The notes: a model not told the origin generated them from the letters alone. A stretch of 51,662 nt of DNA from Massilia brevitalea (GCF_030711405.1 NZ_JAULSI010000034.1:1-51662), one strand, 5' to 3'; positions 8,281-16,750 are shown, counted from the first letter of the stretch. Program-made: numbers and translations.

Positions 8281-8563
8281 CCTAATGGAAAAAAAGTCTT
8301 TCTCTGTTGTAATTATTTGTTCTGTAATTACGAAAAAAGTCAACGCTATTTGTCGTCTTTATGCAACGGCGTTGAAATTTTTTTTGTGTCGAATTTCGTC
8401 ACGAAATCCACTTTCTTTCCTATGAGAAGTATTTGAACTGAACTCGGCTGTTTAGGTTTGCTGTAACAAATTATGTCCGCACGGAATTAATTCCGCACGG
8501 TATTCTGCGTATTCCTGATCTCACAGACGCTCTTTCCGGAGCGCGCACTCCAGAGGAATACCA
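8281..8563 (+). promoter_or_regulatory. AT-rich leader region of the beta-helix protein gene
   Basis: About 280 bases without a gene and clearly richer in A and T than the surroundings. It contains ATTTCGTCACGAAAT (8393-8407), a 14-base palindrome CGGAATTAATTCCG (8482-8495) flanked by GCACGG repeats, and a CAACGC/GCGTTG pair (8341-8375). The downstream ATG has an AGAGGAA ribosome site. Long AT-rich leaders with palindromes suggest a regulated promoter, but no single promoter can be chosen by eye. Confidence 0.35.
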
Positions 8564-9760
8564 ATGCAATCGATCCGCTTCAGCACCACCCGCATCGCTT
8601 TCGCCGCCTCCGCTCTCGTGCTCGGCGCCGCCATCGCAGCACCGGCTTCGGCCGCCACCCTGAGCGTTGGCGCAGGCAAGACCTACGCCACCCCATGCAA
8701 AGCCTTTGCCGCCGCCAAGGCCAGCGACATCGTCGAAATCCAGGCCGGCACCTACTCCGGCGACGTCTGCGCAATTTCCGCCAGCAAGCTCACCATCCGC
8801 GGCGTGAACGGTCGTCCGCACATCAAGGCCGGCGGCAAGAATTCCGGCGGCAAGGCAATCTGGGTCGTGCGCGGCAATGACATCACGGTCGACAACGTCG
8901 AGATGTCGGGCGCCGCCGTCCCGGACAAGAATGGCGCCGCCCTGCGCCTCGAAGGCACCAACTTCACGCTGCGCAACTCGTTCCTGCACGACAACGAGAA
9001 CGGTGTCCTAAGCGGCGTGAACGAAGCCAGTACCGTGACCATGGAATACAACGAGTTCGGCCATAACGGCCGCGGCGACGGCTACACCCACAATGTGTAC
9101 ATCGGCAAGGTCGCGAAACTCTACTTCCGCTACAACTTCTCGCACGACGCAGATGTCGGCCACAACCTGAAGACCCGCGGTTTGTACAACATGATCGCGT
9201 ACAACCGCTTCTCGAGCCTGCGCTTGGGCGAAACCGGCAGCACCGCAGCCGGCAAGCCGAGCTACGAAGTCAACGTGCCGAACGGCGGCACCACCTATCT
9301 GATCGGCAACGTGATCCAGCAACCGGCGTCGAACAACAACCCGGCCATGGTGTCGTATGGCGAAGAAGGCGTGGGCACCCGCAAGACCGACCTGTACGTG
9401 ATCAACAATACCTTCGTGAACGACGAAAGCGCGCGCGGTACCTTTGTGACGATCCGGAATGCGACCACGCCAGCCAAGCTGATCAACAATATCTTCGTTG
9501 GCGGCGGCACGGTGACCGCCCAGGCCACGGCAGTCCAGAAGACCAACTACCGCTCGGTGGCAGGCAACTTCGTCAACAAGGCAACGTATGACCTGCGTCC
9601 GGCGACGCCTGCGCAGATTGCCAATGCCGGTTCGAACCCGGGCAACTCGGCCGGCGGCCTGGCCCTGAAGCCGACCGCGAGCTACAAGCACACCGCAGCG
9701 TACTCGACCCGTTCGACCCTGGGCGGCTCGATCGACATCGGCGCCTACGAAGTCCAGTAA
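8564..9760 (+). CDS. Exported right-handed parallel beta-helix protein
   Basis: This 398-residue protein has a signal peptide ending near residue 30 (PASAATLS). The rest is a parallel beta-helix recognisable from repeated short strands with Asn/Asp ladders, such as DITVDNVEMSG, FTLRNSFLHDN, VTMEYNEFGHN and TDLYVINNTFVN. Such folds occur in polysaccharide lyases, pectin-active enzymes and adhesins. A His/Asp/Arg-rich segment around DADVGHNLKTRG could be an active groove. No specific lyase family signature is certain, so the substrate is left open. The gene stands alone between two strong terminators and has a long upstream region. Confidence 0.82.
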   Translation: MQSIRFSTTRIAFAASALVLGAAIAAPASAATLSVGAGKTYATPCKAFAAAKASDIVEIQAGTYSGDVCAISASKLTIRGVNGRPHIKAGGKNSGGKAIWVVRGNDITVDNVEMSGAAVPDKNGAALRLEGTNFTLRNSFLHDNENGVLSGVNEASTVTMEYNEFGHNGRGDGYTHNVYIGKVAKLYFRYNFSHDADVGHNLKTRGLYNMIAYNRFSSLRLGETGSTAAGKPSYEVNVPNGGTTYLIGNVIQQPASNNNPAMVSYGEEGVGTRKTDLYVINNTFVNDESARGTFVTIRNATTPAKLINNIFVGGGTVTAQATAVQKTNYRSVAGNFVNKATYDLRPATPAQIANAGSNPGNSAGGLALKPTASYKHTAAYSTRSTLGGSIDIGAYEVQ

Positions 9761-9784
9761 CGTCCCGGCGGCGAAGTAAACATG

Positions 9785-9822
9785 AAACGGGCCCCGTGCG
9801 TCTGAGACGCCGGGGCCCGTTT
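9785..9822 (+). terminator. Rho-independent terminator after the beta-helix protein
   Basis: AAACGGGCCCCG (9785-9796) and CGGGGCCCGTTT (9811-9822) form a perfect 12-bp stem, with a GCGTCTGAGACGC inner hairpin and a short T tail. It may also serve the convergent csbD-like gene on the other strand. Confidence 0.85.
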
Positions 9823-9879
9823 TCGTTGCCGGCCGCCGCCGGCCGGGGTAACCCAGCGCGGCCTGGCGGCAGACGCAGC

Positions 9880-10065
9880 TTAGACGCGGTCGATGCCGTC
9901 TTTCAGCGTTTCCTTCGCATCGCCGTATTTTTCCTGGGTCTTGCCTTCGACCTGGTTCTTCAGGCCCTTGGCTTCGGTTTCAGGGCTGTCGACCAGCTTG
10001 CCAGCTTCTTCCTGGATTTTGCCGCCGATGTCTTTCAGTTTGCCTTTGACTTGATCTTCATTCAT
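9880..10065 (-). CDS. CsbD family stress protein (first copy)
   Basis: This 61-residue hydrophilic protein begins MNEDQVKGKLKDIGGKIQEE, the signature of the CsbD family, with repeated KGK-type and EGK-type heptads expected to form amphipathic helices. CsbD-like proteins accumulate under general stress in many bacteria; their molecular role is unknown. The ATG at 10065 is chosen because AAGGAG lies directly upstream; a longer frame exists but adds unrelated residues. A paralogue is encoded on the same strand at 11458-11634, with the AI-2E transporter gene between them on the other strand. Confidence 0.9.
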   Translation of the reverse strand: MNEDQVKGKLKDIGGKIQEEAGKLVDSPETEAKGLKNQVEGKTQEKYGDAKETLKDGIDRV

Positions 10066-10263
10066 GGTCGTTCTCCTTGCGTGATAAGCGCGGTCGATGT
10101 GCCGCGCGATGGGTCCAGAATACGCCGCCTGATCCTGCCCATCTGTACGGCCACGCACACAGCTCGTCCATATCGTAGGAATGCACGTTGATGCTCATCC
10201 ATGCGCCAGTTGTCGTTACGTGATGGTAATCTGACATTATCCTTTTGATAATCGAGCACCCGC

Positions 10264-11358
10264 ATGAACGAACAGATGTCCACCCTTCCCGACCGCGACG
10301 AACCTGAGGCCGCACCCAAGCGCAAGCTGATGAAACGCACCGCCATCATCGATGGTATCGGCGTCCTCTTCATCCTCGGCCTGGCCGCCGTCTGGTTTGC
10401 CGCCGACGCCCTGCTGCTGCTGTTTGCCTGCGTCCTGTTTTCGGTCCTGCTCTATAAACTGAGCCAGCTGGTGGCGCGCCATACCGGCATCAAGCGGCCC
10501 ATCGCCCTGGCCATCGTGGTGCTGCTGCTGTTTGCCGTGATCGGACTGGGCGGCTGGGCCATGGCGCCGCAGATTGCCGAGCAGTCGAACAAGCTGGCCG
10601 AGGCGGTGCCGCAGTCGATCGGCAAGCTGCAGGAATTCGTCCAGCAGCATCCGATCCTGCAGCGCCTGGCCTCGGAACTGCCGGCGCCGGAAGAAGCCGT
10701 GAAGCAGATGTCCTCGATGATGCCGAATGCGGGGCTGTTCTTTACCGGCATCTTTGGCGCGATCGGCAATGTGGTCATCATCATGGTTGTCGGCATTTAT
10801 TTCGCCGCCTCGCCGCACCTGTATACAAGCGGCTTCGTCAAGCTGGTACCCCAGCCGAAACGCCCGCGCGCGCGCCAGGTGCTGCAGAAAATGGGCGGCA
10901 ATTTGTCCAGCTGGCTGCTGGGCACCTCGGTCTCGATGCTGATCGTCGGCGTCGTCACCTCCGTCGGCCTGAGCCTGCTGGGCGTGCCGCTGGCCCTAAT
11001 CCTCGGCATTATTGCCGGGCTGCTGGATTTCGTTCCCTACGTCGGCCCCATCATGGCCGGCGTGCCGGCGGTGCTGATTGCGTTCTCGATCAGTCCCGAC
11101 ATGGCCTTGTACGTGGTCCTGCTGTTCGCCGGCATCCAGGTGGTGCAGGGCTACATCCTGCAGCCGATGATCGAATCGCGCGCGGTCGACCTGCCGCCGG
11201 CGCTCATCATTGCGATGCAGCTGGTGTTCGGTACGCTGTTCGGCTTTGCCGGCGTGGCGCTGGCGACGCCGCTGACGGCTGCGCTGAAGGTGATCGTGCA
11301 GATGCTGTACGTGGAAGATATGCTGGGAGACAAGATCGAGGAAGACGACAAGTCCTGA
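10264..11358 (+). CDS. AI-2E family transporter (PF01594-type membrane protein)
   Basis: This 364-residue integral membrane protein has about eight hydrophobic segments. The first pair lies at about 35-75, and a cluster follows between about 155 and 345. The family core is visible in LGIIAGLLDFVPYVGPIMAG (around 246-265) and in FAGIQVVQGYILQPMIESR. The family was named after TqsA, linked to autoinducer-2 export, but many members are Na+/H+ antiporters or have unknown substrates, so no signalling role is claimed. The gene diverges from the first CsbD gene and converges on the second, an arrangement that suggests a stress link. Confidence 0.9.
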   Translation: MNEQMSTLPDRDEPEAAPKRKLMKRTAIIDGIGVLFILGLAAVWFAADALLLLFACVLFSVLLYKLSQLVARHTGIKRPIALAIVVLLLFAVIGLGGWAMAPQIAEQSNKLAEAVPQSIGKLQEFVQQHPILQRLASELPAPEEAVKQMSSMMPNAGLFFTGIFGAIGNVVIIMVVGIYFAASPHLYTSGFVKLVPQPKRPRARQVLQKMGGNLSSWLLGTSVSMLIVGVVTSVGLSLLGVPLALILGIIAGLLDFVPYVGPIMAGVPAVLIAFSISPDMALYVVLLFAGIQVVQGYILQPMIESRAVDLPPALIIAMQLVFGTLFGFAGVALATPLTAALKVIVQMLYVEDMLGDKIEEDDKS

Positions 11359-11392
11359 CCGGCGGCACGGGCGCGGATTACGTCCCGGTATA

Positions 11393-11428
11393 AAACAAAA
11401 CAACCGCGACGTATCGCGGCTGTTGTTC
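11393..11428. terminator. Hairpin between the AI-2E transporter and the second CsbD gene
   Basis: CCGCGA (11404-11409) pairs with TCGCGG (11414-11419) around CGTA, flanked by A-rich DNA on the left and ctgttgtt on the right. It lies between convergent genes, so it likely terminates both. Confidence 0.6.
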
Positions 11429-11457
11429 ATTGAATGGTCAGGATGGGCGAGGCGCGC

Positions 11458-11634
11458 TTAGCGGTTGCCCTTGACGATGTCCTTCAGGTCGCCCTTCTTC
11501 TCCTGGACCTTGCCTTCGGCCTGGTTCGACAAGCCTTCGGACTGCTGCTGGCGGTTGCCCACGGCTTCGCCGACCTTTTCCTGGATCTTGCCGCCGATGT
11601 CCTTGGCCTTGCCCTTGATCTGGTCTTCGTTCAT
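11458..11634 (-). CDS. CsbD family stress protein (second copy)
   Basis: This short gene encodes 58 residues beginning MNEDQIKGKAKDIGGKIQEK and ending DIVKGNR. It shares the first 19 positions with the copy at 9880-10065 at all but two sites, then diverges to a glutamine-rich middle (GNRQQQSEG). The protein is strongly hydrophilic with no membrane segment. An AGAGG site (minus strand, 11643-11647) precedes the ATG at 11634. The two copies look like a local duplication around the transporter gene, or two independently kept paralogues. The stress role is known only at family level. Confidence 0.88.
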   Translation of the reverse strand: MNEDQIKGKAKDIGGKIQEKVGEAVGNRQQQSEGLSNQAEGKVQEKKGDLKDIVKGNR

Positions 11635-11672
11635 GACATAACCTCTTTGATGTAGTGAAACGAAGTCACACC

Positions 11673-12371
11673 TTAAGCCGGATGATTGGACCTCTCTGTG
11701 CGCTGGTTAACATTGGGTTTGCGCCACAAACTGGCCAGCCAGGGCTGCTGTTCGCGCGGCAGGCCTTCCGGCCGGTAGTAATGATGCAGCGGGACGAAGC
11801 CCGCCACGGCCAGGTGCCGCTCCCATGTTGGATAATCGTAATAGCTGCCGTAGCGCGGCCCGTTCCAGCCCTCTTCGTTGTGCCCGCGCGGGTTCGAACT
11901 GAACAGCACGCCGCCCGGCTTCAGGGCGCCGTGCAGCGCCGCCAGTACTTCGGGCAGCGCCGCGCTCGGCACATGGAACAGCGAAGCGTTCGCAAACACG
12001 CCGTCGAAGCTGTCTGGCGGCAAGTCCAGGTGCAGGAAGTCCTGGTGCCAGACCTCGCAGCCGCTGTACGCGCGCGCCATGGCCACGAACTCGGCCGAAC
12101 CGTCGAGTCCAACCGCACGGTGCCCGAGCGTGCTGAAGGTTTTCAGGTCGCGCCCCGGCCCGCAGCCCAGGTCGAGCAGCGTGAACGGCGCTGGCGCCTC
12201 GATGGCCGCCAGCAGCGCCCCGATGTTCTGGCTGACGTCATGGTCGATCGTTCCGGCAAAGAATTGCCGGGCGTTGCGCTCGTAATGCGCGAGCGTGCGG
12301 CGTGTGATGCCGTCCAGGGCGCCAGGGGCGTCGTCGGCACCGTGGGCGCCGGGGTCGTTGGCCTCCCTCAT
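11673..12371 (-). CDS. Class I SAM-dependent methyltransferase
   Basis: This 232-residue protein has a Rossmann-type methyltransferase domain from about 55 to 170. Motif I is LLDLGCGPGRDL, followed by an acidic residue in AVGLDGS and a post-I motif in DSFDGVFANASLFHVP. The acceptor substrate cannot be told. The ATG at 12371 shares bases with the TGA stop of the upstream M13 peptidase gene; a GTG one codon earlier is an alternative start. This overlap implies translational coupling. The C-terminal tail (about 200-232) is basic and probably unstructured. Confidence 0.88.
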   Translation of the reverse strand: MREANDPGAHGADDAPGALDGITRRTLAHYERNARQFFAGTIDHDVSQNIGALLAAIEAPAPFTLLDLGCGPGRDLKTFSTLGHRAVGLDGSAEFVAMARAYSGCEVWHQDFLHLDLPPDSFDGVFANASLFHVPSAALPEVLAALHGALKPGGVLFSSNPRGHNEEGWNGPRYGSYYDYPTWERHLAVAGFVPLHHYYRPEGLPREQQPWLASLWRKPNVNQRTERSNHPA

Positions 12372-14440
12372 CACCAGATCCGCACCCGGTCTTGCGGCGC
12401 CAGATACAGCGTTTGCCCCGGCTTGACGTCGAAGGCCCGGTACCAGCCGTCCAGGTTACGCACGATGTAGGTACGATACTGGGCCGGCGCGTGGCCATCG
12501 GTCAGCACGGCGCGGCGCAGCGAGGCTTCGCGCATCTTGGTGCGCCAGCCCTGGGCGAAGCCGGTAAAGAACTGGCGCTCGCCATCGCTCCCCGCAGCCT
12601 TGCCCGCCGGCGAGGCTGCATACGCGTCGAAGGCTGCCTGCAGCCCGGCCAGGTCGGCCAGGTTTTCGCTCAGGGTCAGTTGCCCGTTCACCGCCAGGTC
12701 CGGGAAAGGTTGATAGGTGTTGTACTGCGCCACCAGCTTGCCCGACGCGGCCTTGAAGTGGGCCAGGTCTTCTTTCGTCCACCAGTCGCGCAGGCGGCCC
12801 TGGGCATCGAACTGGGCGCCCTGGTCGTCGAAGCTGTGGCTGATCTCGTGCCCGATGATGGCGCCGATCGCACCATAATTGGCGGCGTCGGATGACTTCG
12901 GGTCGAAGAACGGCGGCTGCAGGATGGCGGCCGGGAAGTTCAGCGCGTTCTGCAGCGGCAGGTTCACGGCGTTCACCAGTTGCGGCGGCATGGCCCAATC
13001 CGTACGCTGCGGCTTCCTGCCGAGCTTGGCCAGTTCCTGCTCGTAATGGAATGCCTCGGCGCGGACGGCATTGCCAAAGGCGTCGTCGCGCTTCACGTTC
13101 AGGCCATCATAGGATTTCCACTGGTCCGGATAGCCGACGCCCACGTACAGCGATTTGACTTTTGCCTGGGCCTGGGCGCGGGTGGCCGGCGCCATCCATT
13201 CCAGCTTGTCGATGCGCGCGCTGAAGGCCTCGATGATGTTGGCGACCATCTTTTGTACGCGCGCCTTGTCTTGCGCCGGAAAATAGCGGCCCACATAAAT
13301 CTTGCCGACGGCTTCGTCCATGGCTTCGTTGGTGGCGGCCAGGGCGCGCTTCCAGCGCACCGATTGCTGCGGGGTGCCGGTCAGGGCCTTGCCGTTGAAC
13401 TCGAAACGCTGGTCGGCAAAGGCTTTCGGCAGCAGGCTGGCGTAGCCATTGAGCTTGTGGAAGGCGAGGTAATCGCGCCAGACGGCAACGTCGGCATGTG
13501 CCAGCAAGCGCGCGGCGCCCGTCACCGCGCCCGGATGGTAGACCTGGAAGCGTTCCTGGCCGGACAGGCGTGCCGCCTTGAAGAAGGCATTCCAGTCCAC
13601 GCCCGGCGCTCTGGCGGCGAAATCCTTCAGGGTCCAGACATGGTTCGATTTCTGGATGTCGCTCGACTCCTCGCGCGTGGCGTGGGTTTGCGCCAGCGCC
13701 AGTTCGAGTTCGAATACACGGGCGGCGCGTTCGTCGCTCTTGTCGAAGCCGGCCAGCTTCAGCATGGCGGCGATGTGCTGCTGGTACTTGGTGCGCAGCT
13801 CGGCCATGCGCGTGTTGTTTTCCAGGTAGTAGGCGCGGTCGGGCATGCCCAGGCCGCCCTGCAGCAGGTAAGGCAGGTTGCGCGAGGAATCGGTCAGGCC
13901 TTGCGCGACCCATACACCGAACAAATTCTCGGTGAAGAAATCGGTGGCGTTCAGCGGGTCGACGTCGGCGCGCACTGAAGCGCCCAGCGCGCGCACCAGC
14001 GCCGCCTTGTCCTTGATCGCGGCGATCTCCGCCAGCATCGGCCTGATCGGGGCCAGTCCGCGCTTCTCGATGGCGGCCTCGTCCATGTAGGCAGCATAGA
14101 AGTCGGCCACCTTGCGCGCTTCGCCGGACGTCCCCTTGGCCGCGCCGAGTTCCTCGATCATTTTCGCGATGCGGGTATTCGTGTCTTCGGCCAGGGCGCC
14201 CATGGCGCTCCAGGAACCGCGGTCGGCCGGGATCTCGGTCTTGGCCAGCCAGTCGCCGTTGGCATAGGCGAAGAAATCGTCGCCGGGCAAGACGGTCATG
14301 GCGGCCGGCTTGTCGGCCTTGGTGGCGGCGGGTGCGGCAGGTGCAGCGGCCTGGGCAGCGGCGAAGGCCGGCGCACCGCAGGCGGCGCCAGCGAGGGCCA
14401 GGGCGACGGCGGTCCTGGCCAGGGTCCAGCGAGTATTCAT
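12371..14440 (-). CDS. M13 family zinc metallopeptidase (neprilysin/PepO type)
   Basis: This 689-residue exported protein has a signal peptide at about 1-28 and then an Ala/Pro-rich linker. An M13 N-terminal domain spans about 50-430 and the catalytic domain about 480-689. The zinc site is complete: His531-Glu532-x-x-His535 in GHEISHSFDD, and Glu592 in the SENLADLAG motif. The C-terminal DRVRIW is typical; family members end in a conserved tryptophan. These oligopeptidases cut short peptides in the periplasm or at the cell surface. The stop overlaps the start of the methyltransferase gene. Length and motifs are normal for the family. Confidence 0.94.
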   Translation of the reverse strand: MNTRWTLARTAVALALAGAACGAPAFAAAQAAAPAAPAATKADKPAAMTVLPGDDFFAYANGDWLAKTEIPADRGSWSAMGALAEDTNTRIAKMIEELGAAKGTSGEARKVADFYAAYMDEAAIEKRGLAPIRPMLAEIAAIKDKAALVRALGASVRADVDPLNATDFFTENLFGVWVAQGLTDSSRNLPYLLQGGLGMPDRAYYLENNTRMAELRTKYQQHIAAMLKLAGFDKSDERAARVFELELALAQTHATREESSDIQKSNHVWTLKDFAARAPGVDWNAFFKAARLSGQERFQVYHPGAVTGAARLLAHADVAVWRDYLAFHKLNGYASLLPKAFADQRFEFNGKALTGTPQQSVRWKRALAATNEAMDEAVGKIYVGRYFPAQDKARVQKMVANIIEAFSARIDKLEWMAPATRAQAQAKVKSLYVGVGYPDQWKSYDGLNVKRDDAFGNAVRAEAFHYEQELAKLGRKPQRTDWAMPPQLVNAVNLPLQNALNFPAAILQPPFFDPKSSDAANYGAIGAIIGHEISHSFDDQGAQFDAQGRLRDWWTKEDLAHFKAASGKLVAQYNTYQPFPDLAVNGQLTLSENLADLAGLQAAFDAYAASPAGKAAGSDGERQFFTGFAQGWRTKMREASLRRAVLTDGHAPAQYRTYIVRNLDGWYRAFDVKPGQTLYLAPQDRVRIW

Positions 14441-14648
14441 GTGCTTCCTTGTGTTGTTCGGTGACCTTGCGATGGGTTTGCAGCGGCGCGGATGCGTTTG
14501 TTCGGCGTCCTCGGATTCGACCCGGCGTTCCGGACCGAAGTTCTTCGGTCACATATTGTCCATCATATCGCCATGACGCAAATCAGAGGGACCTGCAGCG
14601 GAGGCGGGTGTTGATAAAAAAATTTTCTAAAAAATGTAGCAAAAGGCC

Positions 14649-14675
14649 TAAAGTTTCCAACAACACTGCCGTAAA
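14649..14675 (+). promoter_or_regulatory. Sigma-28 (FliA) promoter upstream of fliT
   Basis: TAAAGTTT (14649-14656), an 11-base spacer, and GCCGTAAA (14668-14675) match the flagellar sigma-28 consensus TAAAGTTT-N11-GCCGATAA at all eight -35 positions and six of eight -10 positions with exact spacing. The predicted transcript starts about 40 bases before the fliT ATG. Confidence 0.85.
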
Positions 14676-14723
14676 AGGAGGACAACCGGTAATCCGGCCG
14701 GAAAAAATTGTCGCGGTGCCAAG

Positions 14724-15005
14724 ATGAACCAGAACGAAGTCCTCGCTATGTACGAAAATATTGCCGGCCTGACGGGCAAGATGGCTGGCGCCGCACAATC
14801 AGGTGACTGGAACGGTTTCGACACGCTGCAGGGCGAGTGCGCCACCCAGGCCAGCGCCGCCGCAACCGGCGTCCCTGCCCTCGAGGGCGCCCGCCGCCTG
14901 CGCAAGATCGACCTGCTGAAGCAGATCATGGCCAACGACCGCGCGATCCGCGACATCACCGAGCCATGGATGGGCCAGCTCGACCGCGCGATGTGCGCGC
15001 ACTGA
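14724..15005 (+). CDS. fliT: Flagellar protein FliT (export chaperone)
   Basis: This 93-residue helical protein has no signal peptide. The C-terminal part, RKIDLLKQIMANDRAIRDI followed by TEPWMGQLD, matches the betaproteobacterial FliT pattern. FliT chaperones the filament cap protein FliD and modulates FlhDC in enterics. The usual neighbours fliD and fliS are absent, so this copy is detached from the flagellar cluster. A near-perfect sigma-28 promoter upstream supports a late-flagellar gene. The ribosome site is weak: the best purine run (AAGGAGG) is over 40 bases upstream and too far to act. It is followed by three consecutive hairpins. Confidence 0.82.
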   Translation: MNQNEVLAMYENIAGLTGKMAGAAQSGDWNGFDTLQGECATQASAAATGVPALEGARRLRKIDLLKQIMANDRAIRDITEPWMGQLDRAMCAH

Positions 15006-15023
15006 GCCGGATCTGCTCGAACG

Positions 15024-15120
15024 AACAAGGCGCCTGCGGGCGCTTTTTTGTTGGGCGGGTGGTATGGCCTGGAAAACCAGGCAAGCAACAAAAAAGGCGC
15101 CCATGGGCGCCTTTGCTTTG
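15024..15120 (+). terminator. Three consecutive hairpins after fliT
   Basis: The first is GCGCC/GGCGC (15030-15043) followed by TTTTTT, a standard terminator. The second is GCCTGG/CCAGGC (15067-15082). The third is the 22-base perfect palindrome at 15093-15114 (AAAGGCGCCCA and its complement), with A- and T-rich flanks, so it can act in both directions. Confidence 0.8.
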
Positions 15121-15415
15121 CTGCACGCGGAATGCATCCGTTTGCATGAATTCGGAGAGCGAACACCAGGCTAGTCCCGGTGCCGCCTCTTTGCCGGTTG
15201 CATCCGGCGTCGACTGCCGCTGTTGGCAGACAACCGCTTCCGTACACAGGCATCTTGCGACGTACATCTGGTTCCCGCGCCACGCTATCGGTGGTGGCTG
15301 CGCCAGATCCTGAGGCCGTTTTTTGTGGTTTTATTAACCAGCGAATTCAGTATAACCGAATTTTTCAGCTTGTGTAGACCAATTCGTGCGCGCCCATTTC
15401 GGCCCTGCCGGCGGC
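15121..15415. other. Intergenic stretch without a recognised gene
   Basis: About 295 bases between the fliT terminators and the end of the FimV-like gene. It holds two small hairpins, GCCGG/CCGGC (15194-15209) and TGCC/GGCA (15219-15232), and a T-run at 15318-15323, then becomes AT-rich. A small RNA is possible but cannot be supported. No conserved protein or RNA was recognised. Confidence 0.4.
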
Positions 15416-16750
15416 TCATTCCGGCTGGGTAAGCGGCTGGGCAAGCGGCTGATCGTCGGCGGCTTGCGGTTCGGTACGCGCAGCTTGCGCCGGGCGCTTT
15501 CGGGGCCGCAACGCCGCCAGGCGCGCTTTCAACACGGCCATCAAGCTCGGCTTCGCCGGCCCGCCGTCCTGGGGCAATACCACTACTTCCGGTTCGCGCG
15601 CCGTCCTCAGTTCCTTGCCGGCAGCCGCGCGGCGGCGGCGCCACACCAGGAACAGGCCGGCCAGCGCCAGCAGGCCCGCCAGCGCGCCGCCGATGGCCAG
15701 CCAGGGCAGCGGCTCTTCCGGCGGTGCGGCCGGTTTCGGCTTGCGGTGGATGCGCGGCGCTGCCTTTGGGCCGGCATCCGCCTTGGCGTCCGCCTTGGCA
15801 TCCAGCTTGGCATCCGGCTTGGCCTGCGCTTTCGCATCGAGTTTCGCATTTGCCCGGGCGACGGTTTCGGCATCGGCTTCGGACGCCGATTTCACGCCGG
15901 CTGCCACCTGCAGGACTTTCACCTTGTCCTCGAGATGGCCGAGTTCCTGGCGCAAAGCCTCGTTTTTCGCACCCAGCACGGCGCAGGCGTTGGACTCGGC
16001 AGCAGCCGGGGCCGAGGCCGGAGCGCAGGCTGCGGGCGCTGCTGATCCCGTCGTCTTGGCAGCTTCGGCATCCGGTTTCACGGCTGGCCTGGCAGCGGCA
16101 ACGGCCGGCTTCGTCGGGGTGGCATGCGCCGCGTCCTCCGCAGGATCCTCATTGGCTGTGGGCTGGACAGCTACGGGAAGGCGTTTTGGCGGCGCGGGCT
16201 TGTGCACAGGCACCGCGGCCTTGGCAGCCTTGGCCGGTTGCGCGGCTACCGCGGCAGGCACGGCGGGCTCGGCAGCCGGCGGGGCAGGAACCGGGGTAAT
16301 GACCGGCGCCAGGGCGAGCGCAGCGACCGGAACAGGCGCCGGCGGCGGCGCAGGATTCGGATCCGGTGTCAGCCATAGCGTCACCAGGCGTACCGAGCGC
16401 TGGCCGCCATCGACCAGTTCCAGGTAGACGTGCAAGTGCTTGCTTTCAACCGGTTTGACCGAAGCCAGACGCAGGAACTGTTTGCCGCCCTGGCGGATCA
16501 CAGCAATGTCGAGACCGGAGAGCACCGGCGGCATGGCGATGTTGGCGCCGCGGTAGACGTCCGGGCGGGCCAGATGGGCCTGTACCGGTTTCGATGGCTC
16601 CTCGACGGAAGTCAGCTCGACGTCGGCGGCCAGCGGCTGGCCGATGTACGACAGCACGCGGGCGTCGCCGAGCTCCGCAGCGTGGGCAAGGCCAATCGCC
16701 GCGAACGGAAGCAGCAGGACGGAAAGCAGGTAAAAAGGGCGAATTGCCAT
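15416..16750 (-). CDS. FimV-like exported protein, short form
   Basis: The ATG at 16750 is chosen because a signal peptide (about 1-24, ending LAHAAELG) starts there; the frame stays open upstream but antisense to fumC. The 444-residue protein has the FimV N-terminal domain (about 25-135: VLSYIGQPLAADVELTS, then the GSD-like region). An Ala/Pro/Lys-rich linker follows, then a coiled-coil-like stretch with CAVLGAKNEALRQELGHLED, an Ala-Lys-Asp repeat, and one transmembrane helix (about 350-370) followed by Arg4. The cytoplasmic TPR region of true FimV is missing. FimV organises polar pili and flagella; whether this short form does so is inferred. It diverges from fumC. Confidence 0.72.
   Translation of the reverse strand: MAIRPFYLLSVLLLPFAAIGLAHAAELGDARVLSYIGQPLAADVELTSVEEPSKPVQAHLARPDVYRGANIAMPPVLSGLDIAVIRQGGKQFLRLASVKPVESKHLHVYLELVDGGQRSVRLVTLWLTPDPNPAPPPAPVPVAALALAPVITPVPAPPAAEPAVPAAVAAQPAKAAKAAVPVHKPAPPKRLPVAVQPTANEDPAEDAAHATPTKPAVAAARPAVKPDAEAAKTTGSAAPAACAPASAPAAAESNACAVLGAKNEALRQELGHLEDKVKVLQVAAGVKSASEADAETVARANAKLDAKAQAKPDAKLDAKADAKADAGPKAAPRIHRKPKPAAPPEEPLPWLAIGGALAGLLALAGLFLVWRRRRAAAGKELRTAREPEVVVLPQDGGPAKPSLMAVLKARLAALRPRKRPAQAARTEPQAADDQPLAQPLTQPE

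Noticed and set aside
10264..11358. Quorum-sensing role for the AI-2E family protein
   Set aside because: The family name is historical. No luxS, lsr or other signalling gene is present, so no such claim is made.
14533..14550. Hairpin GACCGAA-gttc-TTCGGTC upstream of the M13 peptidase gene
   Set aside because: It is a plain 7-bp stem with no recognised operator pattern and no conserved position, so it was left out as a feature.
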